DNA from: DAOTXR01 sp034435375
GTDB taxonomy: Bacteria > Chloroflexota > Anaerolineae > Aggregatilineales > UBA3940
Assembly (NCBI GenBank): GCA_034435375.1
Contig: DAOTXR010000052.1
Coordinates: 62,001 to 126,000 of the forward strand
Length of the DNA stretch: 64,000 nucleotides
Direction of reading: 5' to 3'
This document shows, in pieces, positions 24,861-33,496 of this stretch (its first letter is position 1; each line of letters opens with the position of its first letter). The notes beneath the pieces were generated by a model that was not told the origin of the DNA, made no database searches, and was given only the letters and a program-made list of their open reading frames with translations. A program made the translations under genes and the position numbers.

Positions 24861-26750
24861 CTAATCTTTACGTTGTTGGATTATCTCCTCAGGCATCTGT
24901 TCGAGATCGACTTCGCTATCCGTAGCGATCCCATGGGCATCAGGATCGACAGTATATACTCTGACCGCCTGCTGTCGGCCCTTAACGGTGGCAGATGTCA
25001 CATAGCGGGTTTTGACTTCTGGGGTGAGCTGTTGCTGGGTCGACTCGCTGAACAAGATCTGCACGCCGATCTCTTTGGTCAGTGCTTCGAGCCGCGCCGC
25101 CAGGTTGACGGTATCGCCAATCACTGTATAGTCCATCCGCCGGACCGATCCAATGTTCCCAACGAAACACATCCCCGTATTGATACCGATCCCGTTCTTC
25201 AAAACAATGTGGCCGGTGGCAGCCCAACGCTTCTGCATCTCGGATAACGTTTTGGCCATCTCGATGGCACATAGAACAGCCTGGGTTGGATGGTTCTCTA
25301 CTGGCAGCGGCGCATTCCAGATAGCCAGGATGGCATCACCTTCGAACTTGTCGATAGTGCCGTTATATTTGAAGATGATTTCCGTCATGGCTGTCAGATA
25401 CTCGTTCAGGATCTCGACCACTTGATCCGGCGACAGCTTCTCAGACAGCGACGTGAAACCACGGATGTCGCTGAACATGATGGTCATTTCGCGGCGGTCG
25501 CCCTGGACTGCGTAGATGTTCGGTGCAGCGAGCATCTGGTCGATGGCGGCGGGCGACACGTAACGCTCGAACAAGCCACGCACGCGCGCCCGCTGACGTT
25601 GCTCCTCGTAAAGTTGAATACTGGTGCTGGCCACAAAGGTGATCCCCAGCGCCAAGAGCGGTGCAGTGATCGGCATGATCACCCGCGCCTGCATAAACGC
25701 GATGGCAGCGGCCAGTCCGTATACAATGGACAGCCCGATAACCGTGGGCAGGCCCACCAGCGGGCGCAGCCGCAAAGACAGCGCAGTACCAACCAGCGCT
25801 GCCAGAACGGCTAGAGAGATCTGGACAATGCTGCCGGTCGGCGTCAGAAAGCGCCCCTCGAGAATGGCCTCAACCGCCTGCGCGTTGATCTCAGCGCCAG
25901 GCATGGGTGGATTGGCCCCGAAAGGGGTGTGGTAACTGTCATGGAACAACACACTGGTTGCGCCCAAAATGACGATCTTGCCCTCGAAATTGCTTGGGTC
26001 GACCAACTCTTCAGCCACTTGGTAGGCTGAATAAGTGGGAATGCTGCCTGTTGGGCCACGGAAGTCAACACGCAGGAACTGATCCTCCAGCTTGACGACA
26101 TGCTCGCCGATTCGGACTTCATCTCTCGACACGGCATTGAAACTCTCCTCACCTAAGTAGAGGCGGGCAAGCTGCATGGACCATGAGTAGTAGAGCTGGT
26201 CGTTGTGCGCCTGGAAGGCCAACAGCCGCCGCACAGCGCCGTCGGCATCGAACGGGATGCTGGGAAATCCCTGTGCTGCTGCTGCCTGTCCCAACTCTGA
26301 AATGGGAACGCTCAGTTGGCGTCTTACATCACCGCTCATTTCTTCTTCTGTGATGATGTTATTGAGCAGAACAACGTTTCCGGCACGGGCAACTGAGTCG
26401 GCCAACGCCAAGTCCTGTTGCTCAGTGGTCGGCTCAAAAAATGTGACATCTATGGCGATAGCCTTGGGATGACCCGCTGCGATGTTATCTATGATTCGGG
26501 CAATATAGTCACGTGGCCAGGGCCACTGCAAATCGCTCGCTGCGAAGGAAGTCTCATCGATAGCAACTAGCACCGTCAGATGCTCTGTCTCCAGCGGCCC
26601 TCGGATGAGAAACAGAACATCTTGAGCAAGCAGCTCTAGAGGAGCCAGCACACTGCCTGCCAACCAGTAAGCTAGCAGGCCAATCGCCAGAGCTAGGCCA
26701 GCGGCTCGTCCAATTGTCAGAGCACCGGAAATCTTTGGCTGCATGCTCAT
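24861..26750 (-). CDS. CHASE2-domain adenylate cyclase
   Basis: A 629-residue membrane class III cyclase making cAMP. An N-terminal membrane helix (about 12-34) is followed by an extracytoplasmic CHASE2 sensor (about 45-300, including VLVAIDETSF and AIAIDVTFFEP), three membrane helices (about 305-378) and the cyclase domain (about 418-600). Metal-binding Asp428 lies in MFSDIRGFTSL and Asp472 in KFEGDAILAIWN. Lys468 and the Asp of MDYTVIGDTVNLAARLE fit ATP rather than GTP. A short hydrophilic tail follows. The signal sensed by CHASE2 is unknown. The iteron array begins about 140 bases upstream of its start and could affect its transcription. Confidence 0.92.
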   Translation of the reverse strand: MSMQPKISGALTIGRAAGLALAIGLLAYWLAGSVLAPLELLAQDVLFLIRGPLETEHLTVLVAIDETSFAASDLQWPWPRDYIARIIDNIAAGHPKAIAIDVTFFEPTTEQQDLALADSVARAGNVVLLNNIITEEEMSGDVRRQLSVPISELGQAAAAQGFPSIPFDADGAVRRLLAFQAHNDQLYYSWSMQLARLYLGEESFNAVSRDEVRIGEHVVKLEDQFLRVDFRGPTGSIPTYSAYQVAEELVDPSNFEGKIVILGATSVLFHDSYHTPFGANPPMPGAEINAQAVEAILEGRFLTPTGSIVQISLAVLAALVGTALSLRLRPLVGLPTVIGLSIVYGLAAAIAFMQARVIMPITAPLLALGITFVASTSIQLYEEQRQRARVRGLFERYVSPAAIDQMLAAPNIYAVQGDRREMTIMFSDIRGFTSLSEKLSPDQVVEILNEYLTAMTEIIFKYNGTIDKFEGDAILAIWNAPLPVENHPTQAVLCAIEMAKTLSEMQKRWAATGHIVLKNGIGINTGMCFVGNIGSVRRMDYTVIGDTVNLAARLEALTKEIGVQILFSESTQQQLTPEVKTRYVTSATVKGRQQAVRVYTVDPDAHGIATDSEVDLEQMPEEIIQQRKD

Positions 26751-26887
26751 TCGATTATCTCTCCCTCGGCCTGCACCGGCCGGACTTCACTACCAAGAGT
26801 TGTGACGCTTGACTGTAGAATCAAAGGCGGTTTCGTGCAAGGCGCCGATCAGAGAGAGCGCGATAGGGGGATCAGGACGCTATAAAT

Positions 26888-27191
26888 GTTGAAAGAGTGT
26901 TGAAAACTTGTTGAAAGAGTGTTGAAAACTTGTTGAAAAGCATCCTTCTAGTGTTGAAAAATTGTTCAAACTTTGTTGAAAAAGGGGAGTAAAATGTTGA
27001 AAACCGTGCCTAAAATGCAACCTACTTTCAACACTTGGCGCCGACTTTCAACATTCTTTCAACATTCTTTCAACAATCTTTCAACATCTCGGCAATCCCA
27101 ACTTGCCCAAATTTCGGGCCGATTGGCGTTATATCAAGCCCGCCGTGGTCACTTTCAAGGCCAACTAGGCGCGGTTTTCAACAGTTTCAAC
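26888..27191. repeat. Opposed 11-bp iteron arrays (TGTTGAAA / TTTCAACA)
   Basis: The heptamer GTTGAAA starts at 26888, 26899, 26910, 26921, 26932, 26953, 26975 and 26996, with a variant GTTCAAA at 26964. Spacing is 11 bases or about twice that. The same heptamer then appears inverted as TTTCAAC at 27026, 27046, 27057, 27068, 27079, 27176 and 27185, with a variant at 27153. The units are tandem 11-mers of the form TGTTGAAANNN. The two arrays face each other around about 27014. The surrounding 26751-27468 holds no convincing gene. The array also puts A-tracts in helical phase, predicting bent DNA. Confidence 0.93.
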
Positions 27192-27374
27192 AATCCCTAC
27201 TATGACGACTATATGAATCATGGTCAGGAAGAGTTACTAAGGACTCAGGAAATTCGCTGTTTTGTAGTCCTACTCTATGAGTAGGTAATATGGTCCCTCC
27301 TTGAGCAGGTGCTAATCAGCCACCCAGGGCAGCAGTAGAACCTAACACTCCTATCTGCTACGCAGCCAACTCTC

Positions 27375-27407
27375 AGTGAGCGGCCTGTCAGGCCAGAGCC
27401 GCTCACT
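27375..27407 (-). terminator. Hairpin after the acyl-CoA dehydrogenase gene
   Basis: Perfect 10-bp arms AGTGAGCGGC and GCCGCTCACT enclose a 13-base loop, about 60 bases past the stop of the dehydrogenase gene. There is no long T tract, so it may be a terminator or an mRNA 3'-end stabiliser. Confidence 0.55.
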
Positions 27408-27468
27408 GGAGTGTCCCAGCCACAGCTCTGGAGGGCTTCAGTCAATGCGTGCGGTGGAGAAACCCGCC

Positions 27469-28686
27469 CTACTCTGCGCCGGTCTGCCAGAACTCCGGGT
27501 TGTAGGCCGGTAGCTCACAACGCACAGGGCTGTCCTGGCGCTCTCCGAGCACATAGTCTGCTTGCATCAACTGATGGATCTCGCTTGTCCCCTCGTAGAT
27601 CACTGCACCCTTGCTGTTGCGCAGATACCGTTCTACGTTGTACTCATCTGAATATCCGTAAGCGCCATGGATCTGCACCGCTTCCAGAGCCGCCCGGACG
27701 CTGTGATCCGTGGCGTACCACTTTGCCTGACTGGTCTCGCGAGTGTTTCGTCGTCCCTGGTTCTTCATCCAGCCCGCTCGTAGGTACAGCAACCGCGCCG
27801 CATCGTACCACAGCGCCATGTGGGCGATCTTCTGTTTGATCAACTGGTGTTCAGCAATTGGCTTGCCGAAAGTCTCGCGCTGGCGGGCGTAGGCAACCGA
27901 CTCCTCCAAGCAGGCGCGGATCAGCCCTGTGGCTCCGGCGGCAACTGTGTAGCGCCCATTGTCGAGTGCGCTCATGGCGATCTTAAAACCCTCCCCTTCC
28001 TCGCCGATACGGTTCTCTACTGGGACTTCTACATCTTGCAACGCGATCCAGCCCGTGGAACCGGCCCGCACCCCTAGCTTGCCGTGGATGTCGCCTGTGG
28101 TCACGCCCTGCATGTCAGTTGTGATCATGAATGCGCTCAGCCCGGCAGCAGGGCGGGGCGCATGGGGGTCGGTGCGCGCGATGACCAGGAAGTGGTGGGC
28201 TTTTGTCGCCAGGCTGATCCACATCTTTTCACCGTTCAGCACATACACATCCCCTTCGCGCCTGGCGGTGGTGTGTAGGTTGGCAGCATCTGACCCGTGG
28301 CCCGGCTCGGTGAGGCCGAATCCTGCATATCGCTCCCCCCGCGCCTGGGGGATGAGGAAACGCTGCTTCTGATCCTCGTTGCCCCATTGGAACAGCGCCA
28401 GGCTGCACAATCCTACATGCACTGACATCACCACACGCAGCGTGGTGTCGACCCGCTCCAACTCCTCGCACACCAACCCCAGCGTCACATAGTCAAAGCC
28501 CTGCCCACCGTACCGCACCGGGAGGCAGATGCCTAGAAGACCCAGCTCGGCCATGCGTGGCAGCACCATTGGGTTCATTTCCTGACGGCGATCCCATTCT
28601 TTGATCGTCGGCGCGACCTCAAATTGGGCAAAGCGGCGCACCATATCGGCGGCCTGGCGTTGTTCGTCATTAAGCGTGAAGTCCAA
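27469..28686 (-). CDS. Acyl-CoA dehydrogenase
   Basis: A 405-residue flavoenzyme that introduces the alpha-beta double bond in acyl-CoA during fatty or branched-chain acid oxidation. I chose the TTG at 28686 because AAGGAGG lies seven bases upstream; it gives the normal family length. Signature segments are YAGFGLTEPGHGSDAANL, the FAD-binding segment FLVIARTD, and YGYSDEYNVERYLRNSK followed by VIYEGTSEIHQL. The Glu of YEGTSEI sits at the usual catalytic-base position. It lies close behind the MFS transporter gene on the same strand. The acyl-chain preference cannot be read from sequence. Confidence 0.93.
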   Translation of the reverse strand: MDFTLNDEQRQAADMVRRFAQFEVAPTIKEWDRRQEMNPMVLPRMAELGLLGICLPVRYGGQGFDYVTLGLVCEELERVDTTLRVVMSVHVGLCSLALFQWGNEDQKQRFLIPQARGERYAGFGLTEPGHGSDAANLHTTARREGDVYVLNGEKMWISLATKAHHFLVIARTDPHAPRPAAGLSAFMITTDMQGVTTGDIHGKLGVRAGSTGWIALQDVEVPVENRIGEEGEGFKIAMSALDNGRYTVAAGATGLIRACLEESVAYARQRETFGKPIAEHQLIKQKIAHMALWYDAARLLYLRAGWMKNQGRRNTRETSQAKWYATDHSVRAALEAVQIHGAYGYSDEYNVERYLRNSKGAVIYEGTSEIHQLMQADYVLGERQDSPVRCELPAYNPEFWQTGAE

Positions 28687-28724
28687 AATGACGCCTCCTT
28701 GTGTCAGAAACCGGCCTGTGCTGG

Positions 28725-29939
28725 TCAGTGTTTTGCCTGTGTGGCGGCCTCTTTGCGCTCCGCGACACGGAATAGCAACCACAAGACCAGCAGGTTAATC
28801 CCATTGACAGCGGCCAGTCCCCAGAAGACCGGGCTGAAGCCAATATCATCCGTCAGGCCGGTGGCCACGCCTTCGCCAATGGCCGTACCGAGGTTAGACA
28901 CGGCCATCATGATGGCGAACATCGAGGCGGCAATGCGTGTGTCAGCGAGGCCCATGGCCAGTGAGACGAAGATCGTCTCCTGAAAGCCCCACGCGATCCC
29001 CCACAGGATGCCCAACGCGAGGAGCAGTGGAATGCCGGTGGCGAATCCGATCAGGGCTGCTCCCACCGAAATAGCAACCATCGCACCAAAGGCGCTGGTC
29101 CGTCGACCGATGCGGTCGACAAGCAGGCCGCCTGCCAGCGCACCGACAGCCGCGCCCACCCCGCGCAGCGCCCCGTAGGTTCCGATCACTGTCTCGGCAG
29201 CGCTGAAATCCTGGCGCAAGAAGAGCGTTACCAGTCCATCAACGCCAAACGATACGAATGAATACAGAATGGCATAGCCAGCGAAGATCAGGAAATATGG
29301 CTTGGCCAGTGCGCCAAAAGCCCGCCATTCAAAGCGCTGTCCTTCAAGGCGCTCGGCAGGCTCCTTCACCTGGAGTACCCACACGAGGGGAATCAACATA
29401 CTGAAAGCGATAATCACAAACACGGCGCGGTAGCCCTGACTTTGCACCAGGAAGCCGAACACCAGCGACAGGATGATGAATCCTATAGCCCGCCCACTGA
29501 CCATCACTCCCTGCACAGTGCCTTGCTCATGTAGGGGGGTTGTATCAATGGCCAACCCATCGGTTGTCGAGTCGAACAGCGCCACGCTGAACGATGCCAG
29601 CACCATTAAGGTCGCAAATAACGTGAAGCTCTTATCTGGGAGCGCAAAACTAGCCCCCAGGAATGCCACAGCAGCCAACGTGAGACCAATCAGCATGTAG
29701 GGTTTGCGGTGGCCCGCGCCCAGCAAGTTCACCCGGTCACTCAACACGCCGATAAAAATCTTGAGGATGAATGGCAGCAGCAAGATGCTGGTTAGCAAGC
29801 CGATAACATCAGCATCAATGTGGAAACTGTCCAGGTAGGGTTTCTGGAAGTTGTTGAAGTAAGCCAGCGCCGATCCTTGGACGAAGTACAGCAGCCCAAA
29901 CATGGCGAAGCGAAAACGTCGCGGACGAGAAGTGAACAT
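28725..29939 (-). CDS. Major facilitator superfamily transporter
   Basis: 404 residues with about 12 hydrophobic segments. The ATG at 29939 is preceded by GAGG. A cytoplasmic loop near residue 68 reads GVLSDRVNLLGAGHRKPY, a variant of MFS motif A (GxLxDRxGRR). The equivalent in the second half reads GGLLVDRIGRRTSAFG, a clear repeat of the motif. The segment SATLNxALFDSTTDGLAID-like, around residue 120, recalls BT1/PAT/AmpG-type transporters. The substrate is unknown. The acyl-CoA dehydrogenase gene follows 38 bases downstream, so the two may share a transcript. Confidence 0.88.
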   Translation of the reverse strand: MFTSRPRRFRFAMFGLLYFVQGSALAYFNNFQKPYLDSFHIDADVIGLLTSILLLPFILKIFIGVLSDRVNLLGAGHRKPYMLIGLTLAAVAFLGASFALPDKSFTLFATLMVLASFSVALFDSTTDGLAIDTTPLHEQGTVQGVMVSGRAIGFIILSLVFGFLVQSQGYRAVFVIIAFSMLIPLVWVLQVKEPAERLEGQRFEWRAFGALAKPYFLIFAGYAILYSFVSFGVDGLVTLFLRQDFSAAETVIGTYGALRGVGAAVGALAGGLLVDRIGRRTSAFGAMVAISVGAALIGFATGIPLLLALGILWGIAWGFQETIFVSLAMGLADTRIAASMFAIMMAVSNLGTAIGEGVATGLTDDIGFSPVFWGLAAVNGINLLVLWLLFRVAERKEAATQAKH

Positions 29940-30001
29940 TGTGGGAACCTCCTGAGTGCAATATGGGCGGAATGACGTGCCTGACGAGCTGTATATTTTG
30001 A

Positions 30002-30029
30002 ATGATAGTCGGGCGGGACAGGAGGTCAA
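30002..30029 (-). promoter_or_regulatory. Promoter of the MFS transporter gene
   Basis: On the minus strand TTGACC (plus 30024-30029) and TATCAT (plus 30002-30007) are 16 bases apart. It lies back to back with the promoter of the NfeD-type protease gene. Confidence 0.5.
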
Positions 30030-30042
30030 TTCACATACAACA

Positions 30043-30070
30043 TTGACAGCCGCACCGAAGGTGTTACAGT
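30043..30070 (+). promoter_or_regulatory. Promoter of the NfeD-type protease gene
   Basis: TTGACA at 30043-30048 and TACAGT at 30065-30070 are 16 bases apart, with transcription expected near 30077. This rules against the GTG at 30082 as start and supports the ATG at 30097 or 30121. Confidence 0.55.
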
Positions 30071-30120
30071 TGAGGTAGGATGTGGGCCATGCAGAGATGG
30101 TTCTGCGAGGATGGTGGAAG

Positions 30121-31452
30121 ATGAAGCAGGTTGCCAGAGTTGTCAAGGTGGTGGTGGTAGCTCTAACTGTGCTGGGAGGGGCGCGATCTCCAGTGCAGGC
30201 TCAGGGTGATGGCTCCTTAGAATTCGTGGTTTTGGAAGCCACGGGCACGGTCGTACCACCGTTTGGGAGCTACATCTCACGCGGCATCGCTGAAGCTGAC
30301 TCGCGCGATGCAGAGGCTGTCATCCTGGTGCTCGACACGCCGGGAGGCAGCGTTGGTGTCACACTTGACATTATTCAAGACATCCGCACCAGCGATGTGC
30401 CAGTGATCGTCTTCGTCGGGCCGCGAGGAGCTAAGGCAGCTTCCGCCGGGCTGCTGATCACGCTGGCTGGCCATGCTGCGGCGATGGCCCCCGACACGGC
30501 CATCGGAGCCACCAGCCCTGTCGGGCCGCAGGGCGAGAACCTGGATAGCACTTCTCAGCAGAAGGCTGAGCAGTATCTCAGCGCTCAGGCCCGCAGCTTG
30601 GCCGAGCGGCGTGGCAGAGATGCCATCGAGATCGCGACCGAGGCTGTCACCGAGGCCCGCGCTGTAAGCGCCAGCGAGGCGCTGGAGGCTCACCTTGTCG
30701 ACTTTGTCGCTGAGGATGTGGGCGATCTGCTGGAACAGCTAGACGGTTATCAGTTAGAGGTCAATGGCCGAATGCAAACTCTGAGCACACAGGGCGCAAC
30801 GCTTTATTATATCCCGATGAACCAGCTTGAGCGTGTTCTGATGTTGCTCACCGATCCGAACATCGTCTTCATCCTGATGTCTATTGGTACTACTGCGATC
30901 ATCGTCGAGATCAGGACGCCTGGAGGTTGGGCTGCTGGGACGATAGGTGTGATCTGCGTGGGGCTGGCGTTGTATGGCCTGGGTGTGATGCCAGTCAACT
31001 GGCTGGGGATTGTGTTCGTGATTTTGGCATTTGTGCTGTTCGTCCTGGAGATCAAAGCGCCCACACACGGTGCACTGACAGCCGCCGGCATTGCCAGTCT
31101 GGCTGCGGGCGGGATCATCCTCTTCAGCCAGCCGGAGATTGCACCGTTTGGCACGCTGTCCATCCCGCTGGTGGTAGGGCAGTCAGTGTTCCTGGGTGCG
31201 CTCTTCTTCTTCCTGGTCGTCATGGCGCTGCGCGCACAGCGACTCCGCCCGACAACTGGCTACCAGGGGTTGGTAGGCCAGATCGGACGGGTGACACAGG
31301 ACATCGACCCAATCGGCATGGTGCAGGTCTTTGGCGAGCGTTGGCGAGCTGTGGCGGTGGACCAGCAGCCGATCCCGGCAGGCAGCGAGGTCGAGGTGGT
31401 TGAGGCAGAGAAGATGCGGCTGCGGGTACGACGTTGGCGGCCAGGCCAGTAG
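30121..31452 (+). CDS. NfeD-type membrane-bound serine protease (ClpP fold)
   Basis: 443 residues from the ATG at 30121 (an ATG at 30097 is also possible). A signal peptide (about 1-27, ending SPVQAQG) precedes a ClpP/SppA-like domain (about 35-225) with LVLDTPGGSVG and the nucleophile Ser in GAKAASAGLLI. The Lys of STSQQKAEQYL is a candidate general base. Four or five membrane helices follow (about 245-370), then a C-terminal NfeD OB-fold (about 380-443, GLVGQIGRVTQDIDPIGMVQVFGERW). Family members act in membrane quality control, often with a stomatin-like partner; no stomatin gene is adjacent here. Confidence 0.9.
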   Translation: MKQVARVVKVVVVALTVLGGARSPVQAQGDGSLEFVVLEATGTVVPPFGSYISRGIAEADSRDAEAVILVLDTPGGSVGVTLDIIQDIRTSDVPVIVFVGPRGAKAASAGLLITLAGHAAAMAPDTAIGATSPVGPQGENLDSTSQQKAEQYLSAQARSLAERRGRDAIEIATEAVTEARAVSASEALEAHLVDFVAEDVGDLLEQLDGYQLEVNGRMQTLSTQGATLYYIPMNQLERVLMLLTDPNIVFILMSIGTTAIIVEIRTPGGWAAGTIGVICVGLALYGLGVMPVNWLGIVFVILAFVLFVLEIKAPTHGALTAAGIASLAAGGIILFSQPEIAPFGTLSIPLVVGQSVFLGALFFFLVVMALRAQRLRPTTGYQGLVGQIGRVTQDIDPIGMVQVFGERWRAVAVDQQPIPAGSEVEVVEAEKMRLRVRRWRPGQ

Positions 31453-31471
31453 AGGCAGAATCGAAAGCAGA

Positions 31472-31504
31472 AACGCCTGCGGAGAAAGCTCCTCCGCAGG
31501 CGTT
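31472..31504. terminator. Bidirectional terminator between NfeD-type protease and citrate synthase genes
   Basis: Thirteen-base perfect arms AACGCCTGCGGAG and CTCCGCAGGCGTT enclose a seven-base loop between two convergent genes. Confidence 0.8.
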
Positions 31505-31510
31505 GGCATG

Positions 31511-32662
31511 TTAACTGCGTCTTTCGATAGGCACCCAGGCCAGATTCTCCGGTCCGACGTACTGAACCTGAGGGCGGATCAGCCGATTATCTGACCACTG
31601 CTCGATCACGTTGGCCGTCCAGCCTGCGATGCGGCTGATGGCAAACAAGGGAGTGAACAGGTCGATCGGAATACCGACCTCGTACAGCACGAGGGCTGAG
31701 TAGTAATCGACGTTGGCATGCAGGTCCCGTTCAATAAAGTGGGGATGGGCGCGGGCCTTCTGTTCCAACCTCGACGCAATTTCGAAGTACCGGGTGTCGC
31801 CCCGCTGCTCACCGAGCTTCCTAGCCCACTCTCGAAGAATCTTGGCGCGTGGGTCATCCGTCTTGTAGACACGGTGTCCGATCCCCATGATACGCCGCCC
31901 ACTCGACATAGCCTGGTCAAACCAAGCCTCGGTGTTGTCTGGGCTACCAACCTCGATGAACTGCTCCATGGCCTTCTCACCTGCGCCACCGTGGGCGGGG
32001 CCTTTCAGCGTGCCGATGGCAGTGGTGATCGCCGAGTATAGGTCGGACTGGGTGCTGGTTGTCACACGGGCCGAGAATGTCGAGGCATTCATGCCGTGAT
32101 CGGCCAGCAGCACCAGGTAGGTATTGATCGCTTCAACCGCGATCTGCTCCGGCTCGGTCCCTTTGAGCATGTATAGGAAGTTGGCTGCAATGCTGAGATT
32201 CTTGCGAGACGCCACCGGCTCTTGACCATTGCGCAGCCGGTCCCACGCGGCGACGACGGTCGGCATGACGGCAGTCAGGCGGAGTGCCTTTTTGATGTTG
32301 CCTTTGGGGCTGGTGTCCTCCGACTCGGGATCGAAAGTTCCGACTGCTGAGACGAACGTCCGCAGCACATTCATCGGATGGCTGTCTTTGGGAAACACAC
32401 GCATCAGATCAACGAGCTGCGGCGGCAGATCGCTATTGGCGGCGAGATCGGATCTCAGATCATCTAGTTCGGCCTGTGTCGGCAGCTTATCATGCCACAG
32501 CAGGTAGATCACTTCCTCGAACGTGGCCTTGGCAGCCAAATCGACGATGTCATAGCCGTTGTAGATAAGTCTACCGCCTGTGCCATCGACCTTGCTCTTG
32601 CGGGTCTGGGCTACGATAATTCCCTCAAGCCCTTTAGCAATAGGGACAGATTGAACTGTCAT
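31511..32662 (-). CDS. gltA: Citrate synthase
   Basis: A 383-residue enzyme of the short (type I-like, Gram-positive/archaeal) form, condensing oxaloacetate and acetyl-CoA at the entry of the TCA cycle. An AGGATGGAAG site precedes the ATG. The catalytic residues are in the expected places: His in LLADHGMNASTF, His in LKGPAHGGAGEKAMEQF, the GIGHRVYKTDDPRA loop, and Asp in NVDYYSALVL. Methylcitrate synthase activity cannot be excluded; no prp genes are nearby. The gene is monocistronic, ending at the bidirectional terminator. Confidence 0.95.
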   Translation of the reverse strand: MTVQSVPIAKGLEGIIVAQTRKSKVDGTGGRLIYNGYDIVDLAAKATFEEVIYLLWHDKLPTQAELDDLRSDLAANSDLPPQLVDLMRVFPKDSHPMNVLRTFVSAVGTFDPESEDTSPKGNIKKALRLTAVMPTVVAAWDRLRNGQEPVASRKNLSIAANFLYMLKGTEPEQIAVEAINTYLVLLADHGMNASTFSARVTTSTQSDLYSAITTAIGTLKGPAHGGAGEKAMEQFIEVGSPDNTEAWFDQAMSSGRRIMGIGHRVYKTDDPRAKILREWARKLGEQRGDTRYFEIASRLEQKARAHPHFIERDLHANVDYYSALVLYEVGIPIDLFTPLFAISRIAGWTANVIEQWSDNRLIRPQVQYVGPENLAWVPIERRS

Positions 32663-32943
32663 GCGCTTCCATCCTTTACTGGAACAGAAACCAAGAGGTG
32701 AATGTCAAACTGCCACAGGTTACGAGAGTTCAACGCCCTCTGAGCAGACGATCCTGTTTTAGATTGGATGCACAGCCTGCTCGATGGTTGTATATAATCA
32801 GACGCGATTTCGTTAGAATGGGTCTTCAAACCTTTCAGTGAAGCTCTCAGCTCTTCCAGGAGTGTATCGGTCGGACATCTTTTAAGGGAGTATACGGGGA
32901 CGTTTTGCCAACGTCAATCGTGATCGCCGGAGTTGATGGTTAA
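32663..32943. other. Divergent intergenic region between citrate synthase and tsaE
   Basis: About 280 bases with no convincing gene. A TATATAAT sequence at 32791-32798 could be a -10 element for tsaE, but no good -35 element is correctly spaced. Nothing else is recognisable. Confidence 0.4.
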
Positions 32944-33429
32944 ATGGCGGCAGACAGTGCCACCCTGACAATCACACTAACCACCCATTCTGCTGAGGAG
33001 ACCGAACTTCTAGGCCAGCGGCTGGGCGCCTGTCTGCGCAGCGGCGATCTGGTGTGCCTGGCTGGCGACCTGGGCGCTGGCAAGACATGCCTAGCGCGTG
33101 GCCTGGCCCGTGGCTGGGGGGCGCTGGAGCGGGCCACCAGCCCCACTTTTACGCTGGTGAACGAGTATCGCCGCGCGGTGGACTCTCAGCGGTTCTTCCA
33201 CATGGATTGCTATCGCCTCTCCGATGTCGCCGAGGCGCAGACGACCGCCCTCGACGACATTCTGGACGCATCAGGGGTGGTGGTTATCGAATGGCCGGAA
33301 CGCATCGAGAGTGCGCTGCCGCCCGAACGGTTGTGGATACGTATCGTGGACATAGGCGGCAGCAGCCGTGAGCTTATCTTGCAGGCCAGCGGCGAGCGGG
33401 CTGCTGCATTTCTGCGAGCAGTTCGGTAG
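32944..33429 (+). CDS. tsaE: tRNA threonylcarbamoyladenosine biosynthesis ATPase TsaE
   Basis: A 161-residue P-loop ATPase needed for the t6A37 modification of ANN-decoding tRNAs, working with TsaB, TsaC and TsaD. The Walker A motif is LAGDLGAGKTCLARGLARGWG (the essential part is GAGKT). It is followed by the family signature SPTFTLVNEY and by HMDCYRLSD. The segment VVVIEWPERI carries the Walker B-like strand. The length is normal. The other tsa genes are not in the window. Confidence 0.94.
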   Translation: MAADSATLTITLTTHSAEETELLGQRLGACLRSGDLVCLAGDLGAGKTCLARGLARGWGALERATSPTFTLVNEYRRAVDSQRFFHMDCYRLSDVAEAQTTALDDILDASGVVVIEWPERIESALPPERLWIRIVDIGGSSRELILQASGERAAAFLRAVR

Positions 33430-33496
33430 GGACACGAAGGCTTGCTCCATCAGGACGGGCGGTTGTGGGAAGCCAGCCTTGCCATGAGCCTCCTAC

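Noticed and set aside
26888..27191. CRISPR array
   Set aside because: Units are 11 bases with no unique spacers, the orientation flips halfway, and no cas gene is present.
26973..27284. Open frame of about 100 codons across the iteron array
   Set aside because: It is a translation of the repeats (many Phe-Asn and Ser-Thr-Phe runs), with no sensible domain. The region is better read as non-coding DNA.
32791..32798. tsaE promoter from a TATATAAT sequence
   Set aside because: No -35 element lies at an acceptable distance; kept only as a note on the intergenic region.
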